Positions 1-15,000 of a DNA stretch of 64,000 nucleotides are shown piece by piece (within the stretch, counting starts at the first letter, position 1; the number at the start of each line of letters is the position of its first letter). The translations under genes were made by a program, and so were the position numbers. The stretch is from Ascidia mentula (taxonomy: Eukaryota; Chordata; Ascidiacea; Phlebobranchia; Ascidiidae): NCBI GenBank assembly GCA_947561715.1, contig OX387199.1, positions 8,995,001-9,059,000 on the forward strand, in the 5' to 3' direction. The notes beneath the pieces are model-generated. The model searched no databases. It was not told the origin of the DNA and was given only the letters and a program-made list of their open reading frames with translations.

Positions 1-3000
1 TTACAGAGGTGTTACTGAACGCCTGCTCAGCGTATTGACTCGCAAGGCTCCGGTTGTAATTGAAAGAATGACCAATGGCTGGCACTGTGGCGTTGAGACG
101 ATCATTGAGCGCTTGTGGAAGAAAAGGGATGTTACCAGATTGCGTAAGGTGGTCGCTTTGCCCAGGGTACTGCCAATTGAAGCTTGGGTCGTTACCCATA
201 CGCCTTGTAGGACCATTCGGTGCCGACGAAGGGATCTCGCGTGCTTTTGCGGGCATTCCAGGTCTACCAGGAGGCGTTGAGTACATCTGGCTCGTTGGAA
301 ATACATTATCGCTCAGTGGTGAGTACGGAGACATGTTCTCCAGCGAATTCTGCTGGACAAGACTTTTAGGCGAGGAAGTCCTGTTCGGTAACGGGAGACG
401 CATGTTGGGCCTCACAGCAGAGGCGGTCGGCGGTTCTTTCCCCATTTCAGGGCTTTCCCAAATAGTTGGGTTGTGCAAAGAAGGGTCGGATTTGCTCAGA
501 CTCAACCTTCGAACATCCACCAAGTTCGTGGGTGTTTCGGGCGGGGGCGACACCTTGCGACGGGGTTTCTGCGCCACCGGCCTCTGCTGCTGTAACTCCA
601 GGAGAAGCTGCTCCTCCAGTATCGCTTCCGGGGTCTTGACGTGGGGTTCGGGCCGGGGAGAGAATTGCTGGGTGACTTGGGTGTAATTATACGCGGAGTG
701 TTGGGTGCGGTATTGCCGACGGGCGGCAGCGTGCCTTTCGCATATCAGGTAATCCTGGATGCCACGCAACGCACTGAAAGGCTTGTGCTGGTGGTGCGGC
801 ACCCCCGGAGGCACGTGACCCGGGTGGTGGACGCTCATGTCGCCAACGGGCCCCCTGGCGCCGGCATGGTTCACGCCTGCGCCGCCCGTCGGAAAGGGAT
901 CTTTGTTTTCTGGTCGCGGGGGATCCCCCTGACCCCTAAATCCAGATAAAAAAGTTTGCTCGACTTTGTCTTGGTCGCCCTCACGCGGCGAGTCCTGCGA
1001 TTGGACGCTGGACGCCTGGGGGCGCTGGCGGTCTGAGCTCGACGTTGAACCCACACTCGCTGTGGAAGGCGAGTGACTGCGGTCTGAATCGACCAAGTGG
1101 TGTTGTACGTCGTTTTTTCTGGAGCGTTGGTGATGGCGGTGGGTCTGGTTGTTGTGGTGGTGTTGGTGGTGCGACGGATGGTAGCCGCGACCGAAGATGT
1201 CGGCGTCGTCGGTGGAGTTAAAGATGGTTGAGTCGGCCGACAGAGAGCCGGCACTCACCACTCCGCTGTCGATACTCGGCGTTCGTGGAATTTGAGGATG
1301 GTTTGGAAGAATTAATGACGCCTGTGTGGATACAATGTAATGGTTAACACTCTGAAATGTGCACTGAAAAGCTTAGAAAAGTAAGGGCAAGATGTTACTT
1401 TTTTGAATTAATGTCCATGGTTTCAAAATTAAAAATTAAAAAAGTTTTTTAACAACATGCGATCTACAGACGTCGAAGCACTACGGAAGCAAAATGTACA
1501 AGCACTGTTGAAGGCACTTTTGAAAAAATAATAAAATATTTCCACAATTGCTTTGTCGAAATTGGACATTTTATAATCTGAAACGTTTCTTTAGAATCAG
1601 GTTACCTGGCTTCCAGTCCCTGGTGCGTTCAGGGATGGTGTGGATGACGAAGTGGAAATGTGAGCAAACCTTCTGTCCGACATGGCAGATATCATTGTGC
1701 CACCGAATGAACCACTTCGGGCGTTACGGTTTTGTTTGATGACAGGACGTTCGTGGTGATGCCTTCCTCCTACACGAGGACACGAGGACGTTTTATTTGA
1801 GATTTGCGCAGGTGTTGTGTTTCAGAGTAAGTGAGATTTTCGTAGTATTGTTTAGAAAAAACTACTTTTTTCCCTATTTAAGTTAGGATCAACAAATTGT
1901 TCATGGAACATCATGCGCATTTCTGCACTGATACTTAACAGCCCGTTACAAAAAATAGCAAAAAAAGTCAGCATGATCATAACGCCGAATTCCAACACAA
2001 AAACCAAATCCTTTCATGAACGTACCCGCTGATTTTACGGTGTCAGCCGAGGAACTCGAACTCGATCTCTGGGCGTTGGCGTTCTTCTGCTGCCCATGTA
2101 AAAGTCTCGGTGATGCCGAGCCAGTGCCGGGAAGCGATCCGACGGAACCGGTCCAGGGCACAGGGGACCCAGAGCGCGGACTGTTGTTGCCACCTAGTGA
2201 CGAAGTGGAGGACAGGGTCGGGTTGGATGAGGATATCGTTCCGAGACTCGAAGTGCTGGCTATGCTCGATCTGGAGCTTGAAGGAGCGCTATTGGCTGCA
2301 CTGGCTGGGAAAAACCGCTTGTGAGTAGCCGGTGCACTGTGGATGGCTGGGGTTGAAGGGTCAGGGATAACTGGAGAACAGAAGGATGTGTTATTATTGT
2401 TGTGTTGGTCTGCAGAAATACACTCAGAAGTCATCGTGTATTCGATGCGAATACAAGTTAGTTTGTTTGCATTAGCGACATATTTCAAATTGTTTTTTGG
2501 GGGGCATTCATGGTATTGATAAGCAAATATCAGTAATGTTGAACAAACAGCGACAATTTTTTGGGGGCTTTGCAAGAAATTTTGACTATCATTATGTTGA
2601 ATAATTTCATCACACAGGTTAATTTGATCAAAATGTGGAGTTTATGCAGTTTTTCAACATCAAGCCAATATTATCAGGGCAACCCAAATGTTATCACAAT
2701 GCAACATCTAAAACCAATTTCAACTTGTAGGCAACTACAGCATTTTGCAAAGTTTGCTGAACCGAGATGTGTGGATGCGATAAATATAGGCGTGTCAACA
2801 TTACGTCATAATTACCTGACGGTAGGCTCAATCTGTTGTTGTTCCTGTTTACGTTTTCAAGCCCCACGCTGTGGTTTGCCTGTCCAGCGCCCTGCGGAAC
2901 ATGTGTATTGATAAAACACGTCATACGTGGCAATGCCCAATTAAACACATCCACAAATACCAACAATGCAACAAACAAGATTGATAAAACCCGGGAAAAC

Positions 3001-6000
3001 GTCACAGTGGTAACGATTGTTACGTCATCGGCGTAACTGGGGTGAACTAAAGTTCACCGGAAGCCGAGAGGAAGTGTGTGGTTAATCGACAACTTTTATG
3101 GTCCTTTGCAAGACAGGTGATTTATCGAAAACCACGTGTGAAAAAAGCATTTACTGCGCGAGGTAAACAAACACTACTGCAGCATCTTGCAGGCCTGGCG
3201 CGAGTGCTCGAGTGCAGAAAATATGGACCCAAATTCCGGTTAAAGCTCCTCAATTTGAGTGACTCACAGTAAATATGGCAATACGGTTTAACATGTTGTA
3301 CAAAGCTTGAAGAAAAATTACCATGCAAAACACTTATTTACAGCTTAGTCCGTGTCCAACTTAATTAAAAACGAGGGTTTAAAACACTTGGATGACAGCA
3401 TTCTTAACGTCATACACCAAACCTTCAACCTCAAGAATCAAAAAAATTCCTATGCAAAATTACAATAAGAAGCATTTTTACCTTCACGTTATCGTGACGG
3501 GGGGAGAGATACGGGGAGTTCGTGGGCGACAACTCGTGGCTGCTTGACGATTCCGACCTCTTAAATTCCCTTGATTTCTTCCCATCCCCATCCTCAGAGA
3601 GGGCCATGAGCTTCTTGAGCGCTTGTGGCGACTGCGCACCTATCAGTAACCACGCATAAGGTTAATTTAAATGATTAAGAGTAAAAATGGGAGAGAATTT
3701 TAAAGGATGATATTAACTGGGCAAGACCTTTCCAACAATTTCCAAATATTGCAGTTGAAATAAGGTTTGTTTTCAGTTTTGATATGTTCAGAACGCGGGA
3801 CAGATTGACGTTAATTTATGGCACCGTTTTACCAACTTATTAAAAAAATATTTTTTGTCATTGTGTTACACTCTGTATAGGACTAGGCGAGTGGAAAACG
3901 AAACTTTTGTCGTGGTAAGAGTAATTTGCTATCCGCACATAATACAAATATGCGCCATCACCACAAGCTTGGCTAAGAAGAACAAATAGAAAAAGCACCC
4001 GCTTAATAAGCCTTGAACTATGCAGACTATGAACGCCGTTAAAATAGAGAACATGTCAAAACAAGTGTATTCAGAATAAAATATACACATGTAGAACAAG
4101 TTCGAACCAACGTAATATAAAAGTGACGGGCGTGTGGAAAAATGACGTAAGTCACTTAAGACAAGAAATAAACAGGAACAACTCGGTGGTTTATTAACGA
4201 AATCCAAACCACAGTGAAAAGTAAGTGAGTGCAACTTTACCCCAGAGCAAGCGTCCACATATTAGTTGAACAATGTTAACAAACATCACAAATGTTTACT
4301 ATTGTTGAACTGCCAGAGTCTCAATGCGTCGCGAATTTCATCGTGAGAAGCGCGTGAAGCCTTTTTCGTGCCAGAGGCTTGTTTACTCCCAGAGATGTTA
4401 CAAATGGTTGTCGTGCTGACGTCATTCCTCGACGTTGTGACGTAACAGGTGATCGACAGTGGCCTTGGCGCGCCCCCACTATCGCACTTTGAAGTGCTTG
4501 CATTTCCAAACCCGGCATGCGATAAGTAATCTGTCGAGGAGTTGTTTGTGACGCACTCTGCGGGATTCTGACGTTGACAATGGAAATCAGTACGAGAAGT
4601 GTACCAAGTGACGTCATCGGCAATATGGGGATTTCCGGGCGTGCCAAATGTTGATTCGTTGCTATTGTGGTTGTTGTTTACGTCGCCGACGGTCCCAACG
4701 CCATTGAACTCAAAAGGCAAAGAAGTGGATCTTGTGTGGTTTGGTCGGCGAACTTCCAACAATGTTGAATTGCTGCTTTGTTGGTCGCCAGACCAAGTGC
4801 CTATGGGATTGGTCTGTTCTGCCTTGTCACCGTGCAAGCAAAGTTTAAGTCGATCCTCGTTAAGATGGCTTATTAACTCAGGTGCGCTAATCACTAGCGG
4901 CGCAGCAGAGCTAGATCGATGTCTGAAGCCACGTGTGAGTGACCTGGATCTCGATCTGATCGATTTAAGCAATGACTTTGTGCCTTTAGCCGGAGCGTCG
5001 CATTCAGTGTTGTTGTTGCCACTTGAGGTTGAATCGCATGCCTGAGCGGTGCCCGCTGGTCCGTGGCGGTGGCGATTTCGGCTCTGTCGTGGTGGGGTCG
5101 GGGGTTTCTGACTGTACGAAGAGGGGAGCGAGTGCTGTGATGTGGCAGGCGGCAATTGGTTGGGAGCAAGTGCTGGAGGGGAAGGTGGAGGAGTGACAAC
5201 TGGTAGTAGAAGAAGAAACATGGGAAAGAGGAAAGGGGAAGAAAAAGATATAGAAAGGTTAGAAAACATGCAAAAACTATTAGAGGTGAAAGTGTGAAGC
5301 AAAGTCCTGTGCAAAGTGACGGTGGATTGTTGACAAAGTAACGTATTAAGGAGTCCACGCAAGTAGGAAATAACATATTTCGAAGACTTTTCAAGGATAT
5401 GAAGGTCACCCGACTACTACCACCGTATATAAACCACCCTACTACGTAAGCTGGTCGTATTTACCTTGCCATTCGCAACACTCTTTCTTTTCAGTGAAAC
5501 CTATACGTATTTTGACAAGAAAATGCGTAAAACTTAATTGCATCTGACACGAAGCGGAAAATGAACATTTTTTATATTTGTAATAAACCATAAATAAAAA
5601 AGCCGTGTCGGACAAAATCAGAGCACGTCAGCTTTGTAATGTTAAAAAAATATGTTTTTTAAAGCAAGGAATGTATAAATGCGGTTAAGCACTGTCTGGG
5701 CTATGCACATGTATGTCGAAAGGCGACAAAAGGCGATTATAAAACAAAATATTAACCTAACAAGATTTGCTCTAAGAAGCCGGAACTCACCGAACTTGGG
5801 TAGCGAAGACACGGGAATCTTTTTCCGCGTGGGATGTAGAGCTATGACCGGTACAGCCGCAAGGTGAGGTTCGGAGTTGTTCCTGGATGGAAGAGTGCCG
5901 CTCCCTGAGCTTCCAGATCCGCTCCTTGGAGCCATCGGAAGAGTTCTTGAGGAACGGGACGGGGAATCGGCCGCTTGACGGCGTTTGTTGGGCTGAGCGG

Positions 6001-9000
6001 AAGCTGAAATAAAAAATTATGTCATTTGAATGCTTGCTGAATTGATTCTGGGAATCGTTTCCCATTCTGTTGCAAGTGGCCCTGACGATTTCCACCGTTG
6101 AACGTGGCAGGTTTTTAGTTGTGTGAAAGGCGTGTTGTGAGGTAGTAGAGAGCCTTTTTATTTTAACCTAATTCTTGCTTCGCTTTTTTTATAGACACTG
6201 ATGATGCTTTTAACAAAGCAAATATATTGGTCTAACTTACCAAGACTGACAGATCTAAAGTTTCTTAGATAGTGGACATTTGAATGATTGCTGAATTTTT
6301 GTTATTGCAGATAACTTTTATAACGAAACAAAACAAAACTGGTTGTGTTGTTTGGTTATATTTAGGGTTGGCAAACCTTCTTTATTAGTGACTGGGCGTC
6401 CTTACTTTAAGGCATTTAAAACTAATAAACGTCATCATGCTTCAGTGAAGGTAAACCGCATTCCTTTTCAGTCGTCCTTGTTTTCGGTTTTACATCGATG
6501 ACAGGCCTGGTTAGAAATTCCCTAAAGTCTTCGACATTTCAGTGCCAATATTAAACGCGATTTTTGGTTGCTAGTTTAATTGCTTTGTGGGCTGCGATAT
6601 ATAGCAGAGAGAGTTCACCATCGTGACTTATAAACTCCGATGGGTAGAGGGGCAAATACTTCAGAGCAATAAATATCGAAAGATGATATTACTCGTATGA
6701 GCTGGGGGCGCACCGTTCGAACCACAACACTGCGAAGAACCCGGTTATAATTGACAAGCGCAAATTGATTTTAACTAACAGATGATAATGCCACACACTT
6801 GGGAGTGATCGTAAGTGTGTCTACTCCCTGGCGAGCAACACGAGAGCAGAAATTTCGTCAAAGGTTTTACTTCCAGCTGTTTCCACAATAATATACCTTG
6901 ACGAATTGACAAATTTACCGAATATATGTAATGTTTGGGCCCATTTATCACCTTCTTTTCTGCTTACAAGTTACAACCAAAAAAGTTGTCATAATCCAGG
7001 TTTTGAAACTGTCTCATAATTCAGATATTGTTCGTTATTTAAAATTAGTTCTCACTTAGCTTACCCAGTGCAGGTTCGACCGCCTTGGACATCTCCATCA
7101 GTTTATCCTCGTCTGAGACAATTTCCATTTGTTGCATAAATTGTTTCACTCGCCTCACGTTCATCTGATCCTCGTACATTCGCTTGGCGTTGTTGAAAGA
7201 CGACCGACGACCTCGTCTCGTGAGCGTCATGTACATGGATGACGTACCCTTGTCCAATTCCTTCTGGTGGGTGCTGTAAATTGAAACATACCATGATAAT
7301 GTATATATGTGTATTAGTTTATATGTGTCAAGGTTTAACGGATACAAGGTATAAGTTTATGATCGTTGCAAAAATACACAACGAAAAAATATTAGGTTAG
7401 TTGAAATTACACTGAATTGAACTTGAATGTTTGTAGGTACTTACGCGGCAGCGCTTGGGATGATTTGAGAACTGTCGGCTACACAAAGACGACACACGTT
7501 ACGTATTTCCTTTCCAATCATTCTCATTTTCTCGAAGTTGATCAGACCGTCTACTAACGTGTCGTTGCCTTGTCAAGAAAATTGCAAAGTTAGTAAAAAA
7601 TTCAATGTGTTTGACCTAAAACCCTGCAATGGAACTGTGTGTGGTGTAATTACCGAGATGCAGGAAGTAAAGGTCCTTCTTCACCACTGGGATATAAGGT
7701 ATCACCGGAGGTTGCGATATGTAATCGTTGAGGAGGGTCCTGTACTTGGACATGTTGCGCGAGGGGTCCATGAGTGCTTGTAGTTCCTCGAATAGACGAG
7801 TGCTTTTGGCTGGAACCTTCTCCCAAGTCTGCTTCATGCGAGACACGGCGCGGTATCCGAGGCCGCTGCGATAAAACGAAATAAACTTCGGTAAAACCAT
7901 AAACGGTGCTGGTCGGTGTATGGTAAGCTTAATCCCTTAATTAGTTCGGGTCGTATACAGAGTGTGTATATATAGAGGCGATTGTGTTTGGCGGTGTTGT
8001 GTTTGGTTGGGAGAGACCAGTTTTGGGAGAACTGGTCTTATGAGGTGTAATGTGAGGGCTCTATAGATTGCTTAACCGGTTTTGTCTTTTTAAGGCTCGG
8101 AAAGCATTGGCAAAGTTTTAAAGGAACGGTTGCCACAACAATGGAAACTGAATGCTCATATTAGGTTGCTGTGTCATTTCTGTCACACCACCGCATAGTT
8201 TTTTTTCGAAAATAGATTACAAAATAATAAGCGTGTTGTACAAGATCTCTGACCAACTAGCTATGTATTTACCAAGATAGGTTGGGCACTGACGTACACA
8301 CTCTACTTTTGACTAAAACTCAAGCTCAAAATTTACACAATGTGGCCAAATGGTATTCCAAAAAATACACAAGCCTCACATATACCTGACAAGCGCAAAT
8401 GTTGAGTTGAGGTTTTTGATGATTTTGCAGTGTTGGGCGATCTTGATGAAGTGCTTGATGATCTTGGAACGCTGGATCAGGTTCGGTTCCTTGCATATTG
8501 TCGTCACCACCCAGAACAGTTCACGGTTCACCAGATCTGACGAAAACAATTGCCATGTCACAGTCAGATGCTATCGTGCGTTTTTAAGAAAAAATACGCC
8601 ATGAACTCATAAATTCGTGATATTGGCTGATTTGTTTCATTTATTCGCCCGCCCACGAAGCGCCAAAAATCATTTTGCCACTATTTCTTTGAAATAACCC
8701 GACGAAAAGCGCTTAAAATAGCAAAATTTTCACGCACGAGTTCGCTAGAAACGTCAAGTTCGTTCGCGGTCGCCTCACTTTAATAAACCTCGTCACGTCA
8801 CGTCCGCATTTGAATGTAAACAAACGCAATGGGGCGTGACGACGAGGCGTGAAATCTTTTGTTCAAAATTGTTGAGCTCTGCCAAGGTTTGTGCGACCAT
8901 ATGCTCAACGATAAGCAACAAAAGAGCAAAATAAATCCAAAATTCGAATCAGGAGGGAAAAAAATGGCATAAACGTCCTAATCCGTTTCAAATCGTTTCT

Positions 9001-12000
9001 TTTAGGGAACAGTTACCAAAAACAAGGCATTTTGTACATGGTGTGCTACTGCTGTCCACCAATATTGGTTTAACGGGTGTTATCATGACAGACTGTTGCG
9101 GAAAGCGGAACGTCGACAAAACAGGAGATTACTAGTTTTACGTTCCAAAGCGGGGATTTGCACTAAACAACAATCCCATGATAGATACAGACCCCTTCAG
9201 TACAAAAGTTGCTCCAAGGTGCTGCTGCAAATAACATAGTCTAGACGGGTTTGGGCGGTTTAGTTATGGGTTCCCTATGGAGACGAGACGAGAGTTTGGC
9301 TGGTTGTAATAGGTTAAGTTGAGGAGAAAATAAGGCGAACTATAGTATAATCAAATAGGTCGGCTTGAACTTGTGGCTTCGGCGGTCTTGGCGCCTATTA
9401 TGTGAGTACGCATTATTATGAATGTTCGTTTTGATGTGAATTATAGAAACCTATGAAAAGCATGAGGCTATATTTGTTTCGCTTACGAGAAAAAACAACT
9501 TGTAACAATGCTAGCGATAAATGATGAAATTGAAGGGTGATTTACCTTCGAAGTTTTTGAACTGCGTTAGTTCGGCGTCGAGATGGAAAAGGTCTTCGAT
9601 GAAGTTGGTGGGTTCGGTCTCTTGGAACATTTTGTAATCTTCGCGCGTCAAATGTAACGCGACCTGTTGAACCGAGAATGATAAATTATTCTGGTTTTTA
9701 CAGAAATATTGTGCGTTTTTTAGACACAAGAAGCAACAAGCTACCTCAAAACAGCTGAGATCCAAAAACGAGAAGTTGGCTTCTTTCAGAAGTTCTGGAA
9801 TGTTCTCGTCTGGGAGAAGCTGTTCGCTGTTCATTGTGTTCTTTAGGTAATACCTGGATAAATGAGAACACTTCGTATTGCGCTGTAGCAATTTGACAAG
9901 GTATACGTTGTATGTCTGTCCATATACAGACACAGACAAACTAGTTGCACAACTTGTAACAGCTAGTATGTCTTTTGCGCATAAAGGCAACGCACACCAT
10001 TATTAGACGTTTGTTGCAGATTTTAACCAAAATAACATTTTTGACACACTGGTGTTTTAAAATGTTGGCATTGGCTTAAAATTTTATTGTGACGCCACTC
10101 CGGGACTTACCTTGATCCTAGAGGTATGTTGGCCAGCTTAGCTAGAGGATCGGGAAGTTTCGACTGTTTCACAAATTTTTCCCCCTGCACCGAAACCTGA
10201 AAAAAATCGTGTTTAGTCCGTGTTTATAAAGCCATCCAAACATAACGTAAGTATCTGTGAATGTATATATCGTGGCGTGTGTCGTTGTCTTGTTCATTAT
10301 AAACACCCTGATTAAACCCTTGTTATGTATTATACACCTGACAAAAGCTGTACACAACCCCTAATTCGTGTGGAGCAACAAGCAATTACACACATACAAA
10401 AGTCGCCCTGTTCATTGTAATATACCTTGTACAATGCATAGTTTTCAACGTCTTCGATTATACCGAATTCTTTGCAGGCGTGAACCACAGCATCTCCTGC
10501 TGTCGTGTCTCGATTCACACACACGAACCTGTGTGTTTGGTCGGCTCTGTACACCTTGATCACATCCTCAGGTGCTTCTGCACAACCACAGGCGAAGGTT
10601 ACGTTAAATACTGGTGAGTAACGCTCTAAAGGCATCTCTCGCAGTAAACTATAAATCCAGCAAACATATAATATAACGAATCTTTTCAACCTAAAAGTAG
10701 ATAACCTTTGCAAAGCAAAAATATGTGTTAATTTAATTTCAGCTGAAAACTCAAAGACATAAAACACTGCCCACCACCTCCATCTGTTTGGCCCAAAAGA
10801 GACAAACTTCCTTTGGCATCACCATCTTAATTACCTGACAATGCCCCAAGCTCATACGCAGCCGGATCAAGCAGGTCCGGATTGCTTAGACTAATTGCAG
10901 AGGATTGGCGAAAGCCACGCGGGCCGTCGATTGTGGCTGAGCCGGTCGAAAAACGACCTCTTGCCGGAGTTTGAGGACCGAGCATCGAGTCATCCACTGA
11001 CACCTGGTCGCCCCCACTGTTTGTGTGTGTTGTAAGTGAGAGTGTAGGTTGTGTTTGTGTCCGAGTTTTCAAAGTGGGTTTGAACATAAATGTCAATTTT
11101 TTCATGTTCGTTTTTTAATTGGAAATACAATGTTGAGAAAAAATTTATGAAAGAATGAGTTACAACCACATAACATACATTACGTAGGGCATTTTAATGA
11201 ATATAACAAAAAATACGGATGTTTGAGAGTGGTGTAAGGTACAACATGCATTAAGTGCATTTAGGTTTGGTGGATTGTGGGTTTTTGTGTGAGATGAAAT
11301 GTTTTGTGTTTGTGGGAAAAAAACAACATGCACAATGGTTAGAGTCAGTCACCTCAAAAATGCAATTATTATACACAACATTGCTTAGTTCAGAGTAGGA
11401 TTATTGTCACTTATCACAAAAATTACAGCATTGGCCAAAACACTTTACGTTTTAGGTTATTAAAGCACATTGTAATGAAAATAATTATCAAACATTTGTA
11501 ACACTTGTAGTTTGAACAACTCAAATGGTAAAAACAAATACTAGTAACAAACAATGTGTTTGATACAATGGTTAGCATTCTATCTATCACGCAAACATGC
11601 AAGGCATGCATAAAAACACTAATCATGCTTAGTACAAATTAGACATTTTTGACATGCTGGCAATGGCAAAGGGTGTATTGTCACATTCACTTATCTTGGT
11701 AAACAATTGGTGAACTTGATGTCAAATTATGATAGAGGCAAAACACACAAATGTGGAGTGACAGTTAGCATTCCCTGTTGTGAAAATGCATTAGCTTAAT
11801 TGCACCAACATGCTACAAGATGACGGTTACAGCAAACTACACCACAAGTGGTCTGAACTGTTTTTTTATGTGTAAAGTAAGGCAATTGTTTGTTTTGATG
11901 TCCCATGTAATGCAATTCTTTGTTTGTGACTGTAAATTTGAGACCAAGTTTTTGAGAAAATATTTATGACTTGTATATATTAGCTACAGTCTGATTGGTA

Positions 12001-15000
12001 ACAAATGTTTTTTAAAAAAACTGTCATCCCTTTCAAACAAACTGAAGAAAACAAAAAAGGAATTTGCTGCTTGGCAACAAAAATGCTTTTATAAAAGAAA
12101 TGAAAATAAGGGCAGCAAAAACCCTAATGCCTTTTTTTTGGTTTGCCACTTACTGTCTTGCCATATATTCGGAAAAGTTATTGTCTTTTCGAAAGATTCG
12201 TTTAAGTTTACTGGTTGCACGACCCAATGTTCCACCTGTAATTTTAACCAGGCTTTGAATAGAAATTATTCGGAATTTTACCAGTCTCACTTGCATTACT
12301 TATACATCACAAAATGTGTCTTAGGATGCACAGACAAAAACCTTCAAAGAAATTGATGGCTTAAATAAAGTCTATACATCTGATCAACAACAATGATGTT
12401 AAATATACAAAACATGAGTATTTAAGACTAAACTAGACATCGGGGTTCGTGATGAATTACTGTGCTCTAATATACTTAACTCAATATGACTAATAAACAA
12501 CAAGTAAGCATGGTTACTACAAGTGCAAGCAGAGTGAGAAACAACATGAAGTGTTGGTGAACAGAACAATGACAGCAACTTACTGTGGTGTTGGCATCTT
12601 TGGGAGGACATTTAGTTTGGCAATAAACCTCTTGGTTTTGCCACTAAATGAGTTTGCTAATTTTAACACAAAAAAAATAATTTCATTATAAATAAATCAA
12701 TTTTATACTAAAAGTGACAAAAATGATGCATTTCTATCTAAAACTATAATCAAGGGAGTAGAAATGTTGCAGATATTCCTAGCAAGATACCAAACAAATT
12801 GTAATTTTCAGCACCGCTACTGTAAACCTACACCTTAAACTCCGATTGGCAACAAGCAAATCAACTAACACTACACGCTGCGCAATCTGGTGCACTTACG
12901 ACATGAAAACATTGAGATAGTTTGGAAAACTTGAAATCTTGTTAAGGATGCTCAATTTGCGAGGCCTATTCACTTGGGAGAAGGACGCTATAAGAAAGTT
13001 ACACACACAAATAAACCACCGCATGATGTCCTTTGTGGTGCCAGTAGCAAAAACTAATAAAGCCACTTATTGTATATAGTGTGCCTTGTCAGTGGTAGTT
13101 CCAAACTGCTTTTAGGTACATTTATTCTTAAATAGTGATACTTATATGCCATATATAAACTGTGCTGTGCACAAAAATGCTTTATCTAATATTTTGAACA
13201 ATTAATTGACAGATAGAATTGAAATCCACACCTTTTCTATGCTTTGTGTCATAGGACTCTGTAGTGTCCGACATCATGGTTAAGGACATTCTCCCAGCTC
13301 GGCTTCCAGCTGGATGAGGCATTTTGTCTTCTCCTTTCCCTTTCTTCTTTTTCTGAGGATTTCTCAGTTCTTCCACCATTTGTTTGAAAGCTACAAAAAA
13401 GCTCAGCTTAAAACCAAATCCAGTAAAGCAGGCAATTAGGCACTCACAGCTAATTTTTGTTAGTTCCTTTATGTCATAAATAAAAACATGAAGAGTAACA
13501 ACATATGTCACTTACGGAAAAGACTAGTTTTCAGTGTCATGTTGAGCTCTGTATTCTTGTTTAATATTGCATGAGCCTTCTCCTTGCTAAGCTTTTCAAA
13601 GTTTTGTCCATTTACTTCCATTAACAAGTCACCTGTAAAATAGGTTGAATATTGCTTTAATATGATAAGATTGTGGCACTAAAACAAGCTGAACTAATTG
13701 ATAATTTACAAAAGCTACTAAAATATGTGGTTTTGCATTAATGACTAGAGTGTTACTTTTCACAATGAACTGTACTAGCCTAACAACAATATCACTTTTC
13801 TTTACATTATAATGAACAAGGGACTTGCCTCTTTTAATTCCTTTTGTCTCTGCAACGGATCCTTCTTGAACTTTGTTAATATATATTGGGTAGTTGTTCT
13901 CTGATCCACCCATGATTTCGAAGCCAAGATCAACTTCATTTGACTGCCTCGTCTGCAATGCAAAACATTTTTCATCAACTAAGGTACCATATATATATAC
14001 AAATCATTTTTTTCTATTTGAACACAGAACTGGCATTTCCTGAAGGTTAGGATAAAACCAAAAAAGCCACATTGTGGTAAAAATTAGGAAAAAGCATTAA
14101 AAGGGTGAAAACAGATGAACAATCTGTTGTTTCAGCAAGCTTTGTAAAGAGAAAATCCCGCAGCATTATTTCCCGCTGAGAAGGAAGTGGAACTTAAGTT
14201 TAACATAGGCATGTGCGGATTGTTGACCTTCTACAACAGGAAATATCAGTGGATTTGGCACGTCTTTTCGAACTCCCGGAATCTCAACAATACCAGAAAC
14301 TCACCATAGCAACAGTTCTTGGTTTAGCTTTGGCATTGCAGGCTATGTTGAAGAGCATTGTCTCTCCCTGCAGCTTGTGTTGGTGAAGTCTGTCCTCGAA
14401 CTTTTCCAGAAGATCCATCATTCGCCAGTCACATTCAAAGTCGTTGAAATGGTTGTTCACCCATAACAAGATCACCCGTATGACCTGTTATTCACAATTG
14501 ACGATTGTAAACCAGTACAGTCCATTTTTAACACATTATTTTACTGTGGCTCTTTAGGTGTAATTTACAAACACAAAAATTTCAACTATATTAAATTTAA
14601 AAAAACTGTGTTGTTCAAACAGGATGGCTTTTTAAAGACTTTATTTCAAATTAACCATGAAAAGGAAATACTATGGTATGAGTATGCATAACGTCATATG
14701 CTATGACAACGGTCATTGAATAAATCTGACTACGTCACTGTACAACTGCATCAGCATATGAAACACTACAGTGACAACCCATTGATTCAGAATACCAAAA
14801 GTAACAATGACATAACCAGACAAGGTGAAATACAGGTGAATAAATCTAACAAGTGAATAGTGAAATCTTTAAAACAATGCAATATTGCTCATAGCAGCTT
14901 AAACAAAACACAATAAGCAAAACCCTATTTCAGTACCTTGTCACGGAATAGAGGATTATCAAACCACTCCAAGAGTTTGCCACAAATTTTTAAGGGTTGG

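Larger units (their letters stand above)
1..6003 (-). other. RAPGEF2: PDZ-GEF exons 27-32: C-terminal polar tail, long isoform
   Basis: Exons (minus): 6,003-5,791; 3,639-3,482; 2,879-2,816; 2,370-2,026; 1,769-1,606; 1,321 to beyond position 1. Exon 28 reads [18 protein letters not shown], matching the conserved SPQALKK segment of vertebrate RapGEF2, so the exon 27-28 join is secure. The rest is low-complexity Ser/Pro/Gln/His sequence, expected to be disordered and phosphorylated. Exon 32 carries a His-rich stretch (about 1,170-1,110) and Pro-rich patches that could bind SH3 or WW domains; I saw no clear PPxY. The acceptor of exon 30 is the least certain: three AGs share its phase. A GTGAGT inside exon 32 near 1,258 is not used in this model because the frame stays open through it. 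Confidence 0.82.

Noticed and set aside
641-949. Plus- and minus-strand frames over the first kilobase
   Set aside because: The true frame is the minus-strand exon 32, which is open through the window edge; other frames are shadows.
1250-1260. GTGAGT splice donor in exon 32
   Set aside because: The reading frame continues open for more than 400 codons beyond it with coding-like composition, so it is probably not used.
4599-5045. 148-codon plus-strand open frame
   Set aside because: Antisense shadow of the alternative terminal exon of the PDZ-GEF.
6700-6730. tRNA B-box-like GTTCGAACC
   Set aside because: No A box or cloverleaf could be drawn around it.
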